This document shows positions 7,367-17,152 of a DNA stretch of 64,000 nt, in pieces. The notes beneath the pieces are model-generated. The model worked only from the letters and a program-made list of their open reading frames with translations. It searched no databases and was not told where the DNA came from. Both the position numbers and the translations under genes were made by a program. Each line of letters opens with the position of its first letter. The stretch's first letter is position 1. Location of the stretch: the NCBI GenBank assembly GCA_020633655.1, contig JACKDF010000001.1, forward strand, positions 496,001 through 560,000, read 5' to 3'. The DNA comes from Deferribacteres bacterium (GTDB lineage Bacteria > Zhuqueibacterota > Zhuqueibacteria > Zhuqueibacterales > Geothermadaptataceae).

Positions 7367-10084
7367 TTACTTCATCAAAATCATCTTGTTTTGCAGTACG
7401 ATACCGTTTCCGACTTCAAGACGGTAAAAATACAGACCGGAAGGTACACTGATTCCAGAAGTATTTTTCGCAAACCAGGTAAATTGATGTGTTCCAGCCG
7501 CCAATTGTCCGGAGGCTAAAACTTTCACCAATTGACCGGAAGTCGAATAAACTGCCAGTTTCACCTGCGACACTTCCGGCAAGCCAAAGGAAATTGTCGT
7601 ACCCGGATTAAATGGATTCGGGTAGTTTTGTTCCAGGCTGAATTCCTCGGGGATTTCGTTGGTTGCGACGCCGGTAGCCGTTTGTACATCCACGGAAATC
7701 GGGCCATGGAATGTGAGCTCGCCATTGTAATGCACGTCCGCGAGTTGATAAAAATACGTATTGCCTGTGACTACGGTAACATCGACAAAACGATAGTTGT
7801 GTTCATCTGCTGCGGAACCTGCACCTGCAATCATATCATCGCTGATGCGCACGTAGTCTCCATCTTTAGAATCGCTGCGATAGATGAAAAATCCCAGGTT
7901 TTCGGTTTCGGTTGCCGTTGACCATTCGAGGACAACCCCTTCACTTGTGCTTTGTGCTGCAAAGGCCGTAAGTTCAACTGGTACAAGAACATCGCAGACC
8001 ATGGTATTGCACCAGGGATCGTATTCTACCAGTGGAGTCACCGCATCACCCGCTCCAGCAGGATTGTTGTAGTCAGGCGTATTCGGTAATGTTTTGGGGT
8101 CATATGGCCCAGTTGCGTCACCCCACCAGTTGCCGGTTGCATCAACGACACTTTGCGAATGATTGACAACACCACCATAGGCCGATCCATCAACGCCGCC
8201 ATAGGTTTGGACATTGCCGGAGATTTTTACGCCGTGAACTTCCACATTGGTCGGTGTCACATTGCTTTTACCCGGTTCACCAAAACGCAGACCGCGCTCG
8301 TTTCCAGCAACTTCTCCACCGGTGATGGTAACGATATCGACACTGGCCGGATTGCTGGCGTAACTCCCATCGTCACGCGCTTTAATCATAATGCCTGCGC
8401 CTTCTTTGACGCCCAATCCATTATTAGTAACGATGCAATCCGTGAATACCAGGTTCTGGTATGTGCCATATTTCAGATTGATATCAAAACCACCATTCCA
8501 GGTTGCATTCCAAAAACCGGTATTGATCCCATTATTATCGACGGTGCAGGATGTAAAAGTCGCATCGGATAATTTCTCAACATAAATACCTTTGGCATCG
8601 TTGCTGCTGAAACTTGTATTTGATACTGAGAAATTTGTCGCTGTCGTCGGTGTTGCTGAGCTATTGAAAAAATACCAGCCATAGGTCAGGTTGTCGAAGG
8701 CGCTGTCGACGATTTCCCAATTATCCACACTTGCTGTTGCGTTGACGTTCAATCCACGCTCCGCTTCTGTATCATTGGTTTCGTTTGTTCCAACGACAAA
8801 AACATTATCCAGCTTCACATAGGAAACGCTGAGACCGGCACCTACATCAATCCCGAGAACATGAACAGGTTCAATGCGCAAATCCTGAAACAGAAGCGGA
8901 TCACCGGCGGAACTGCCTGAGCCTGTAAGCGAAACCACAGCTGTATTCGTCGATTTTCGCAAAACAGTATTCGTTGCATCACTTGCACCACTTCCAGCTC
9001 CTATGAGGGAGAGTTTCTTGTCTACGGTGATGTTTTCAGTGAATGTTCCAGCTTTTACATGAATCACATCACCAGCGCTGGCTGCATCGATTGCTGTCTG
9101 GATGCTCATCGGATTGACGCCATCGTTGCCAACGATAAAACTGTCATCGGATAAATCGCGTACATAGCGATCGGCAACGAAATGCGCAAAAGCAGGTGCA
9201 AAGGCACCGGCTGCGAGCGCATCCACTTCATTTTTGAAGAAATTAATACGAATTTGGTTCGGCGAATCATCTTGTGTGCCGTGTAAAGAATACCCAACGT
9301 CGCTTAATTGCAATGTTACATCAGCGCCGTCAAGAATATTGGTGCTGTAGGAGATAAGCGCAGCGCCAGCAGGTGGAGTTGGTGTCCCACCATTATAATC
9401 ACCCATTTCGATCTGGATGACCGAGCTGATACTGTTTGTACCGGTGAAGACAATACCGCTGGTGCCCAGTGGATAATAACGGCCCCATGTACCAACGTTG
9501 TAATCGCCCCAGGCATTATTGACGAGTGTCGTATTATTAAATTCAATATTGACACCATCAATGGTTGAAATACCAAATCCAAGGTTATCGCGTGAATCGA
9601 TATCCGAGAGATAAGAATTGGTTACGCCGTTAAGATCAACACCGGTGCGATACCATTCTTTGACAGTCAGGTGCTCGGCGGTGAAGTTATCGACGCCGCT
9701 CGGCTTCAGGCCATAACGTGCCGCCGAATTCGTGATATCACCAACGAGTGTAAAGTACTGTACTGTTACATCGTCGGCGGATATATCAATACCATATCCA
9801 CTTCCAGCACCAGCATCGATGATAACAGTCGCTTCATCATCGCCTACGACTGTCAGCGCTTTACTGATATTCAGGTGCTCGTTGTAGGTTCCTGCAGCAA
9901 CATGCACGATATCTGTGGCAGAGGCCGTGTTAATAGCTGCCTGAATGGTTAATTTTGCAGTTCCGGCTGTCAATCCATCGTTAGCATCGTTACCGGTGGC
10001 TGCATTCACATAATAATCTGTAAATCCGTATCCCGTGGATACGAGTGCGAAAAACAGAAAAGGAAGCAATAAAATTTTTTTCAT
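7367..10084 (-). CDS. Secreted right-handed beta-helix protein with type IX sorting domain
   Basis: 905 residues. Residues 1-20 are a signal peptide (MKKILLLPFLFFALVSTGYG). Two parallel beta-helix (pectate-lyase/NosD-like) blocks each open with the same motif: TIQAAINTASATDIVHVAAG at about 46 and IQTAIDAASAGDVIHVKAG at about 330. The rungs run to about residue 690 and end in a GNWWGDATGPYDP turn. A fibronectin-like linker (VPVELTAFAAQSTSEGVVLEW) leads to the C-terminal sorting domain from about 815, with QNYPNPFNPGTTISFGLP and GLYFYRLEVG. It is therefore exported to the surface or medium by type IX secretion and probably binds or cleaves polysaccharide. No catalytic residues can be assigned with confidence. 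It is a single gene with its own terminator. Confidence 0.9.
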   Translation of the reverse strand: MKKILLLPFLFFALVSTGYGFTDYYVNAATGNDANDGLTAGTAKLTIQAAINTASATDIVHVAAGTYNEHLNISKALTVVGDDEATVIIDAGAGSGYGIDISADDVTVQYFTLVGDITNSAARYGLKPSGVDNFTAEHLTVKEWYRTGVDLNGVTNSYLSDIDSRDNLGFGISTIDGVNIEFNNTTLVNNAWGDYNVGTWGRYYPLGTSGIVFTGTNSISSVIQIEMGDYNGGTPTPPAGAALISYSTNILDGADVTLQLSDVGYSLHGTQDDSPNQIRINFFKNEVDALAAGAFAPAFAHFVADRYVRDLSDDSFIVGNDGVNPMSIQTAIDAASAGDVIHVKAGTFTENITVDKKLSLIGAGSGASDATNTVLRKSTNTAVVSLTGSGSSAGDPLLFQDLRIEPVHVLGIDVGAGLSVSYVKLDNVFVVGTNETNDTEAERGLNVNATASVDNWEIVDSAFDNLTYGWYFFNSSATPTTATNFSVSNTSFSSNDAKGIYVEKLSDATFTSCTVDNNGINTGFWNATWNGGFDINLKYGTYQNLVFTDCIVTNNGLGVKEGAGIMIKARDDGSYASNPASVDIVTITGGEVAGNERGLRFGEPGKSNVTPTNVEVHGVKISGNVQTYGGVDGSAYGGVVNHSQSVVDATGNWWGDATGPYDPKTLPNTPDYNNPAGAGDAVTPLVEYDPWCNTMVCDVLVPVELTAFAAQSTSEGVVLEWSTATETENLGFFIYRSDSKDGDYVRISDDMIAGAGSAADEHNYRFVDVTVVTGNTYFYQLADVHYNGELTFHGPISVDVQTATGVATNEIPEEFSLEQNYPNPFNPGTTISFGLPEVSQVKLAVYSTSGQLVKVLASGQLAAGTHQFTWFAKNTSGISVPSGLYFYRLEVGNGIVLQNKMILMK

Positions 10085-10803
10085 GCTTGAACCCTCGTTA
10101 AATTTTGAAACCCCATTTTTTCAGGTAAGACTTTGGTTTGTAATTTGTGGCCGGGCAAACCAGTAAAATGCCGTTAAACCTCCCGAGATAAAACGAATAA
10201 ACGTAATTTGGCCTACATAGAAATGTACTCAAAATACGCTGATACGAATTTTGCATTTTATTCTGTTTCTAAAGAGAGATAGTTTGGAGGGTCCTTCCCC
10301 CAGCAAGAAGAGATTTTTTGACGCCGGGTTCTTCCTTGAAATTGAAATACAGAAAATTCTCCCAGATATTTTTTTCTGTATATCTTTAACTACATCAATA
10401 CGCAAAAAATGCAGAATTAATTTTTACACAACTCACAATTGGACAATCTTTTTAAAATAAGCGAAAGCTGTTTCCGCCTACAACGTATTAGAAAATACTA
10501 CGTCTGAAAATACGGGGGTAGCGATCAGATTTTTATGGCTATGTTAAACGAATGATATGAATTATACCCTGATTTATGGCCAACAAAAAAACAAAATCTA
10601 GTCTTGCACTGAGTCGCAAAGGTGCAGAGATCCGCAGAGTTTTTTTAAAATTTTTTCTCTGCGTAACTCTGCTTCTCGGCGACTCGGCGTTCTAATAATT
10701 CCTTTTATTTGGCTCGTAATTCAGACCTTTCCTTAAACAGAGCGATTTTTATTAAAAAATTCGTTAATCCGATTTTTTACAACTTTTAATTGGGGTATCT
10801 ATA
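10085..10803. other. Long intergenic region between divergent genes
   Basis: 719 bases separating the divergent beta-helix and methyltransferase/HEAT genes. It must hold both promoters, but no consensus pair stands out. Its only strong structure is the inverted repeat at 10611-10685. A 69-codon plus-strand frame (10251-10460) is not believed. Confidence 0.4.
10611..10685. repeat. Long imperfect palindrome built of CGCAGAG-type motifs
   Basis: Two 29-base arms, 10611-10639 and 10657-10685, flank a 17-base T/A loop. The arms pair perfectly at GAGTCGC, GCAGAG and CGCAGAG, and mismatch only in two short spacers between these blocks. Repeats of the type (T)CGCAGAG...CTCTGCG(A) are common intergenic repeats in environmental genomes, so this is probably one copy of a dispersed element. 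Confidence 0.7.
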
Positions 10804-12501
10804 ATGAGTAGAAAATCTATCGAAAAAGTTGGACTCTTCCTGCTTGCCATCATTTTTTCTTTCGGGCTGATGTTCGCTTTTATCGAGCTTCCGGTGGTCG
10901 TAGATGATTTCATTCAAAACACAATTGCAACGCCCCAAAGTGATCCAGCTTACGATGCCATGCGTATCGATGTTTTTTATCAGGTTTATGAAATTCGTCT
11001 GATTGGTTATCTTTGTCTTGGTATAATTTTTCTTTTAATAATTCTGGGATTTACCACCCGCAGAAGCGGCTGGGCTTTTGCCGGAAGCATCGGGCTTTTT
11101 CTGCCGGTTTTCGCTACTTTTGCACACAGCATGTTTTACCTCGCCGGATTAGGACTTTTAAATGTGATTCTTTTTCCGGTTCTCGACAATTCGATAGCCT
11201 TGCTCGATCTGGGGAAAATCGTTTTGCTGCCCTATTGGATTCTCATGTGGTTTTTCAGCCTGTTTCATTGGTATGCACAAAATTTCCTCCTGTACTTTTT
11301 CATGGGCACCGGGGCATTTATCTTCGGATTTGGTGTCTATGCCTGGCTCCTTTCACGTTATGATAAAAGCCGGGTCGCCATAAATTGGATTTATAAATAC
11401 TCACGCCATCCCCAGTATCTTGGTTGGATTATCTGGAGTTATGGACTGATGCTTTACGGCCCCACACTAAACGAAATGAAAAAAAGCTGGGGCTGGAATG
11501 GGTCTTTGCCATGGCTGCTATCCACGTTGGTCATTATCGGACTGTGTTTGTTAGAAGAAATTAAAATGCAGGACCGGGCGGGAAAAGATTATCAGGCATA
11601 CCGGGATCGCACCCCATTTCTCCTTCCTCTCCCTAAAATTGTGGAAAAAATTTTCACTGCTCCATTACAACTGATCCTCCGCAGGAGACGGCCAGAAACA
11701 CCAAAACAAGTTGGAATTGCAATTCTGATCTATGCCTGTATTTTTATGGGACTCTCTGCATTTTGGGTGGAATTTCCAAATAAACACGTTACCGAACAAC
11801 TTGCCGGACAGCAGTTTAATCAAACGCGTGTGGACGCGCTCCTGCTGGAGATTCGTAAACCCCAGCAGCGTCGACATCGAAGTACCAAACCTTATGGAGA
11901 GTTGCTTTCCATGGGACCGCAAGCATACGCTTCATTTCTTCAATTATTCAATGATGATGATCCGGATGTAAGAGAATTTGCAGTGCAGGCTGTGTATCAA
12001 TTTAAAATTCGTGAGGCAATACCATCCTTGATCGATGCGTTACAGGATTCTGATTCACGAGTTGTGAAATCTTCTATTTTTGGATTAGGTGAAATGCAAG
12101 CTTTCGAAGCGGAAAAACAATTATTTTCTCTGCTCGGGAATTTACCCCCGGGAATTCCTCAAGACCTTGTATTAACAGCCTTGAGTAAATTAAAATGCAC
12201 GCAGATAATGCCCTATTTACAATACAAACTCTCCGCGGATAAATGGTTCCAACGCAGCAATGCCCTGCGAGCCATGGTGCGAGTCGATCCTGAAGCCGCA
12301 AAACCCTTCCTTTATCAGTCGTTACAAGATGACCATCCGAATGTCAGACAGGAGGTCGTAACCATCCTTCTGGAGATTTTGCCGGAGGATGCGGTACCTC
12401 ATCTGGAAAAAGTTCTGAATGATGAAAACTGGGAAGTACGCTTTTATGCAAAACAAGCGATAAGCCTCATTAAGGAAAAACAACAAAAGAATGAATTATA
12501 A
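10804..12501 (+). CDS. Integral membrane methyltransferase-like protein fused to HEAT repeats
   Basis: 565 residues. The first about 330 residues are a polytopic membrane region with hydrophobic helices near 11-30, 67-85, 98-120, 130-150, 160-185 and 235-255. It contains the signature of the isoprenylcysteine/phospholipid methyltransferase fold: YSRHPQYLGWIIWSYG at about 199 and EEIKMQDRAGKDYQAYRDR at about 255. A further membrane helix lies near 302-320. The C-terminal about 200 residues (365-560) are tandem HEAT/PBS-lyase-like repeats, for example DDDPDVREFAVQAVYQFKI and DDHPNVRQEVVTILLEILP. The first part would methylate a membrane-embedded substrate using SAM; the repeats would bind a partner on the cytoplasmic side. 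Substrate unknown. The fusion is unusual. Confidence 0.8.
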   Translation: MSRKSIEKVGLFLLAIIFSFGLMFAFIELPVVVDDFIQNTIATPQSDPAYDAMRIDVFYQVYEIRLIGYLCLGIIFLLIILGFTTRRSGWAFAGSIGLFLPVFATFAHSMFYLAGLGLLNVILFPVLDNSIALLDLGKIVLLPYWILMWFFSLFHWYAQNFLLYFFMGTGAFIFGFGVYAWLLSRYDKSRVAINWIYKYSRHPQYLGWIIWSYGLMLYGPTLNEMKKSWGWNGSLPWLLSTLVIIGLCLLEEIKMQDRAGKDYQAYRDRTPFLLPLPKIVEKIFTAPLQLILRRRRPETPKQVGIAILIYACIFMGLSAFWVEFPNKHVTEQLAGQQFNQTRVDALLLEIRKPQQRRHRSTKPYGELLSMGPQAYASFLQLFNDDDPDVREFAVQAVYQFKIREAIPSLIDALQDSDSRVVKSSIFGLGEMQAFEAEKQLFSLLGNLPPGIPQDLVLTALSKLKCTQIMPYLQYKLSADKWFQRSNALRAMVRVDPEAAKPFLYQSLQDDHPNVRQEVVTILLEILPEDAVPHLEKVLNDENWEVRFYAKQAISLIKEKQQKNEL

Positions 12502-12757
12502 CATGGGGATTCACCTCTCATTCTGCAAAACCGTAGTTCATATTGTGAACCTGTTGTACAATTTTAAAAGAGGCCATCGAATTTGAGCGTAAATCCCATC
12601 CCGTGATGGGATTTTATTTCGCACAACGTGTTATTTTTCAAATTTATGAAAATTGATGATCCGCTGCGTTCAAATTCATTTTAATTATCGGGAAAATTCC
12701 TTTAATTGGCTTGCCACTAATGAATAAACGACTCAAATATAAATCAGGTAAAAGAGA

Positions 12758-14335
12758 ATGTTCCACACCCAACGATTTCCATTTAAAACCAGACACGTCC
12801 TTGCTTATTTTCTGCTGCTCCTTCTCACAGGAAAAGGCCATGCGCAGGAAAAAAATGTCACGATTCTTTACACCAATGATATCGAAAGCGTCTATGAGCC
12901 AATCGAAGCATTTTGGGATGACGATATCAATTTTATCGGTGGGATTCCGTACCTGACAACACGAATTAAACAGATGCGCCAACAGGAGCCGGGCAGCTTT
13001 TTATTTGACGCCGGCGACATCTTTACGGGTGCACTTGCGGCCGCCACCGAGGGGAAACTGGCTTTTGATCTTTATTGCAGCATGGAGTATGACGCAATTG
13101 CGCTTGGGAACCACGAATTCGAATATGGCTGGCAAAAACTTGCACATACAAAACAGCGAGCGTGTTTCCCGGTTTTAAACAGTAACATTTTCTATCGGGG
13201 AACCGACATCAATCTTTGTCAATCCTATGCGATCGTTGAAAAGAATGACGTGCGCATCGGGCTCATCGGTGTCATGGGATTGGAAGCTTTTAAGAACACA
13301 ATCTACACGGCGAACAGGGAAGGCCTCGAAGCGCGTGATCCTTACCCTATCGTTCAGAAACTTGTCAACGAACTTCGCGACGAGGTGGATATCATCGTTC
13401 TGCTGACCCATCAAAACCAGAGTGCGCCCATGCAATCGGACAAAGAAGCTGATCCTGCGGTGCAGCGCGGTTTTGCAGAAGACTATGAAATGGCTGGAAA
13501 AATACAAGGTGTCGATATCATCATCGGCGGTCATTCGGATAATGGCTTATGGCAGCCGGTAAAACACCCGGAAACGGGTACCTTTGTTTGCCTTACGTTT
13601 GGCCAGGGAAAATATCTCGGCTATTTGAATCTGACAATAGATGCCGAAAGCAAGAGTGTTTCACTCAACGAAGGCAAATTAATTCCGGTAAATGCTGATT
13701 CTCTCACACCCGATACAAAAGTTGCCCAACTGATTACCAAAGCGCGAAACGACCATCCTGAGCTCACAGAAGTCATTGGTTACATCGACCGGCCGGCATT
13801 TCGAAAATATTATCAGGAGTCCACGCTAAGCAATCTCATGGCGGATATTTTAAAATCCGTCTCAAAGGCGGATATTGGACTGGTAAATCCTGGAAGTATG
13901 CGGGCAGACTTAAATGCCGGTGAGATCACCGTAGAAGAAATAAAAAATATTTACCCGTTTGTTGATCCTTTTCACGTCGTTGAAATAAACGGTCGAAGTC
14001 TGCTCGACCTTGTCGAATACAGTTGCCAGTTAACCTACGGACTCGCGCAATTCTCCGGAGTAAAACTGACATACGACTCACAGCACCCTGCTGGTAAACG
14101 GGTTATCGAAGTACAGGTTAATGGCAAACCGTTGGAATTGAATGCAAATTATACAATCGCCTGCAGTGCTTTTCTTGCAAATGGCGGCGATGGTTTTTCC
14201 ATGCTCAAGCAGGGAAAAAAGATCAGAATCAGTGATTTAAAAATGATCGATCACATGTTGCAATTCATCCGCAGCACAAAACAATTCACATGTCCAAATC
14301 TTGGCAGACAAATCGATGTCGCAAAAAAAATATAA
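12758..14335 (+). CDS. Exported 5'-nucleotidase/metallophosphatase family protein with altered metal ligands
   Basis: 525 residues with a signal peptide ending near residue 29 (GKGHAQ). The N-terminal calcineurin-like metallophosphatase domain shows FDAGDIFTG (about 86), GNHEFEYGW (about 116), LLTHQN (about 214) and IIGGHSDNG (about 256). The C-terminal 5'-nucleotidase domain (about 340-515) has STLSNLMADI, NPGSMRADLNAGEIT and the ANGGDGF substrate loop. It resembles UshA/CpdB enzymes that hydrolyse nucleotides or UDP-sugars in the periplasm. The first metal motif reads TNDIES instead of the usual TNDxH, so the second ligand (residue 43) is Glu rather than His, and the late GGHxH/Q position is Asp. 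Either the metal preference differs or a subfamily uses these ligands. It is a single gene. Confidence 0.85.
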   Translation: MFHTQRFPFKTRHVLAYFLLLLLTGKGHAQEKNVTILYTNDIESVYEPIEAFWDDDINFIGGIPYLTTRIKQMRQQEPGSFLFDAGDIFTGALAAATEGKLAFDLYCSMEYDAIALGNHEFEYGWQKLAHTKQRACFPVLNSNIFYRGTDINLCQSYAIVEKNDVRIGLIGVMGLEAFKNTIYTANREGLEARDPYPIVQKLVNELRDEVDIIVLLTHQNQSAPMQSDKEADPAVQRGFAEDYEMAGKIQGVDIIIGGHSDNGLWQPVKHPETGTFVCLTFGQGKYLGYLNLTIDAESKSVSLNEGKLIPVNADSLTPDTKVAQLITKARNDHPELTEVIGYIDRPAFRKYYQESTLSNLMADILKSVSKADIGLVNPGSMRADLNAGEITVEEIKNIYPFVDPFHVVEINGRSLLDLVEYSCQLTYGLAQFSGVKLTYDSQHPAGKRVIEVQVNGKPLELNANYTIACSAFLANGGDGFSMLKQGKKIRISDLKMIDHMLQFIRSTKQFTCPNLGRQIDVAKKI

Positions 14336-14567
14336 TCCTGTAAACTAACGAAAAAAGTTGTACAATTCATGAACTTCCACCAGAAATGCAAGTTTAAACA
14401 TTGATACACTCTCCGGCATTAATGTCGACTAAATGAACTGAGTTTTCCCGATACCAGTCAATAATTCGGACAAAGTTTTTAGCATCCTAAAGAAATGGCT
14501 CATTCAATGCAATCCTTTGAAGAAGCCACCTCTGTGTATTTCACAAAATTAATTTTAGGAGGCACTC

Positions 14568-16214
14568 ATGAAAACTTATTTTACTTGTCTCATCACCGTT
14601 TTTTGTTGTTGTCTCATTCCGCTCCTGGTAGTTCCACATCTTTTATTTTCCCAAACAGGCTCCTGGTGCATTTCCTCAACCACCTCATCCTTTTTGCCAA
14701 TCGATTCAAAAGGTCAACCCGGAGCTGACCAACAAAACAAAATGAATCAACACATGCAGCTAACTCCCTCCGAAGCCTATTTACACTGGCACTATACAGC
14801 ACCTGCAGAAATTAAATGGTTTGACCGTTGGGAAGATGGTTTGGCAACGGGGGATTTGAATGAGGACGGCATTGCTGATATCGCATTGGGGACGGCCGCA
14901 GGCGAAGCCATCATTGTGAATGGGAAGGATGGTAAATTACCCTGGAATTGCCAATTATCGAACACATGTACTTGTGTCAATGTTGATCTGTTCGATGTGG
15001 ATGGCGATGAAGTGCTTGAGGTCATTGCCGCCGGCAAAGCATCCAGTGGAAAAGCACAAATTTTTGTCTATGAAAATGACGGCACATTTAAATGGCAAAA
15101 AGAAACGGATTATGAGGAAGTTACGGACATTGCTTTTGGCGACATCGACGCAGACGGTTATGTGGATATTGCTGCGGCATCCGGCACCTATCCCAACAGT
15201 GGTGGCCAGGTCATCCTGTTTGATGGCAGAGATGGATCGCGTATCTGGTCTGTGGCATTAGGCTCTGGTATTGCCTTCGGCATCGATGCTGAAGATGTTG
15301 ATGGCGATGGGGATATGGAAGTTGCTGTGACGAACTACGACAACAAAGTTTTTCTCATCGATGGTTCAACCGGCACCGTTCTCTGGTCGCAAGCCGGAAT
15401 TTATTACGGTCGTGACGTGCTCATCGCCAATCTCGACAAGCAGGGAGACGCTGAAGTCATCTCTGTAATGGGCAATGTGTATTGCTTCAGCAGTACCGGT
15501 ACACCCGCGTGGTCAATTCCCAGTGGCATTGGTGAAAATCTCAAAATTTGCGTCGCAGATAACAGCGGGCTATGCAAGCTGCTCATTGCGGATCCATGGA
15601 ATGGCACGTTTAGCCTCGTGCAACCGGAAAATGGAGATGTTTTATGGACCGCAAACGAAGGTGGTGCCGCCGACACCGGCGATTTGGATGGCGATGGAAA
15701 TGCAGAAATCGTCTGCGCTACACAAAAGCTTTATTCCCCTGATTTTTCCGATCATGCGGTTACCGCATTTAGCTCAGAAGGCACACAACTCTGGAAATAT
15801 AGCCTTGAGAACGAGCCTAGTGCCCTCGTCGTCTCCGATCTCGATGCGGATAATAAAGCAGAAATTCTTGTGACAGTGGGCGCCCAGCTGCTGGTTTTAA
15901 AAACCCGTTCAATAACAGGAACCGATGTAGAAAAGGCAATTATGCCTGTGAGTGGTTATTCTTTGCAACAAAACTACCCCAATCCCTTTAATCCGGCAAC
16001 GACTATTGAATTCACTTTACCCGATCCCGCCTTTGTTACGCTCAAAATTTACAACGCATTGGGGGCAGAAATTGCAACAATGGTATCTGAAAAATTGGCA
16101 GCGGGAAAGCATACGTATGTCTGGCATGCAGGAAATCTGCCGAGTGGAATTTACGCCTATCGCATATCGGCGGGTGAATTCGTGCAAGCCAAAACACTAG
16201 TTCTATCAAAATAA
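14568..16214 (+). CDS. Secreted FG-GAP/VCBS-repeat propeller protein with type IX sorting domain
   Basis: 548 residues, with an AGGAGG ribosome site 6 bases before the ATG. A signal peptide ends near residue 29. At least six FG-GAP/VCBS-type repeats with Ca-binding DxDxDG cores follow: GDLNEDGIADIALG, FDVDGDEVLEVIAAG, GDIDADGYVDIAAASG, EDVDGDGDMEVAVTN, GDLDGDGNAEIVCAT and SDLDADNKAEILVT. Between them are PQQ-propeller-like blades with ILFDGRDGSRIWSVALG. This predicts a beta-propeller. The C-terminal sorting domain (from about 460) has QNYPNPFNPATTIEFTLPDP and GIYAYRISAGE. It is surface-bound or released by type IX secretion. The ligand cannot be predicted. Confidence 0.88.
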   Translation: MKTYFTCLITVFCCCLIPLLVVPHLLFSQTGSWCISSTTSSFLPIDSKGQPGADQQNKMNQHMQLTPSEAYLHWHYTAPAEIKWFDRWEDGLATGDLNEDGIADIALGTAAGEAIIVNGKDGKLPWNCQLSNTCTCVNVDLFDVDGDEVLEVIAAGKASSGKAQIFVYENDGTFKWQKETDYEEVTDIAFGDIDADGYVDIAAASGTYPNSGGQVILFDGRDGSRIWSVALGSGIAFGIDAEDVDGDGDMEVAVTNYDNKVFLIDGSTGTVLWSQAGIYYGRDVLIANLDKQGDAEVISVMGNVYCFSSTGTPAWSIPSGIGENLKICVADNSGLCKLLIADPWNGTFSLVQPENGDVLWTANEGGAADTGDLDGDGNAEIVCATQKLYSPDFSDHAVTAFSSEGTQLWKYSLENEPSALVVSDLDADNKAEILVTVGAQLLVLKTRSITGTDVEKAIMPVSGYSLQQNYPNPFNPATTIEFTLPDPAFVTLKIYNALGAEIATMVSEKLAAGKHTYVWHAGNLPSGIYAYRISAGEFVQAKTLVLSK

Positions 16215-16223
16215 GGAAAATGA

Positions 16224-16294
16224 TGCGACACACTTAAAACAATACAATTTGTGTATTTTAACACTTCCGGTTTAATGCAGGAAAGTGTGTCGCA
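16224..16294. terminator. Inverted repeat between convergent genes, probable bidirectional terminator
   Basis: TGCGACACACTT (16224-16235) and AAGTGTGTCGCA (16283-16294) are perfect 12-bp inverted repeats between the convergent propeller and regulator genes. The 47-base spacer holds a smaller AATACA/TGTATT hairpin. There is no long T-run, so termination is inferred from position. Confidence 0.5.
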
Positions 16295-16387
16295 CATTTC
16301 AAGACTCTCAGCCAACGTCAATTGAAAATTCCATCTCTGAATATTCATCCTGCACATTGTTTTACACCGGTTACACAAGAACTTTTT

Positions 16388-17152
16388 TCACCCACCTACC
16401 CATTGTTTAAAATCCTTCATTCGTTTACGGCTTACAATTATTTCCATTTTTGGCGAAATGGAGAGAATAACCGACAAACTGCCATATTCCTGCTCAATGC
16501 TTTTAATTGCGTGAATGGAAATAATATCTTGTCGATTAGTGCGAAAAAAATGCAGGGGATTCAGGTTATTCTCCAGTTCATCCAGGGTTTGGTCTATGAC
16601 GAAGGATTTATTTTCGAATGTCACGATTTTCACCAACTTGTTTTCCGTGTGAAACATGGCGATTTTCTCTACCGGAATCGAAATGAATTTGCTCCCGGAT
16701 TTGATGAGAAAACGTTCTTTGATGTCACGAAAATTGGCGGTCATCATTGCCATGAGGTTATGCAAATTTTTCGATTGCGGCTGCATATTTGTATTCATAA
16801 AAAGTTTTTTGAATTTTTTTAGACTGGAGTACAATGCTTCCTCATCGATGGGTTTGAGTAAATAATCGACACTGTTGACTTTAAATGCCTGAATCGCGTA
16901 ACTGTCATACGCGGTGCAAAAAATAATCGGTGTATCGACTTCAGTTTTTTTAAAGATTTCAAAACACATTCCGTCGGCGAGTTTAATGTCCATCATAATC
17001 AGATCCGGTGATGGGTGACTTTCCAGCCATTTGACGCTTCTTTCTACCGAATCCAGTTTTTCGAGTATTCGAATATCTGCATCGTAATTTTTCAAAAGCC
17101 GTTCAAGGCGCTTTGCAGCTGTGGGCTCATCTTCAATGATTAAAACATTCAT
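16388..17152 (-). CDS. LytTR-family response regulator
   Basis: 254 residues. The N-terminal receiver domain (1-120) has the acidic pocket IEDEP, the phospho-acceptor Asp55 in LIMMDIKLADG, the conserved Thr in IFCTAYDSYA and Lys in YLLKPIDEE. The C-terminal LytTR DNA-binding domain (about 150-250) contains FLIKSGSKFISIPVEKIAMF, the FRTNRQDIISI segment and SRKRMKDFKQWV. It pairs with the LytS-type kinase whose stop codon overlaps its start (ATGA). LytTR regulators bind pairs of about 9-bp repeats spaced by 12-13 bp, and three such sites lie before the receptor gene that begins this transcript. So it probably controls its own operon. Confidence 0.92.
   Translation of the reverse strand: MNVLIIEDEPTAAKRLERLLKNYDADIRILEKLDSVERSVKWLESHPSPDLIMMDIKLADGMCFEIFKKTEVDTPIIFCTAYDSYAIQAFKVNSVDYLLKPIDEEALYSSLKKFKKLFMNTNMQPQSKNLHNLMAMMTANFRDIKERFLIKSGSKFISIPVEKIAMFHTENKLVKIVTFENKSFVIDQTLDELENNLNPLHFFRTNRQDIISIHAIKSIEQEYGSLSVILSISPKMEIIVSRKRMKDFKQWVGG

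Noticed and set aside
7345..10803. Cyclic di-GMP or other known riboswitch in the long leaders of secreted-protein genes
   Set aside because: I looked for the conserved cores of the common riboswitch classes and found none; only simple hairpins are seen.
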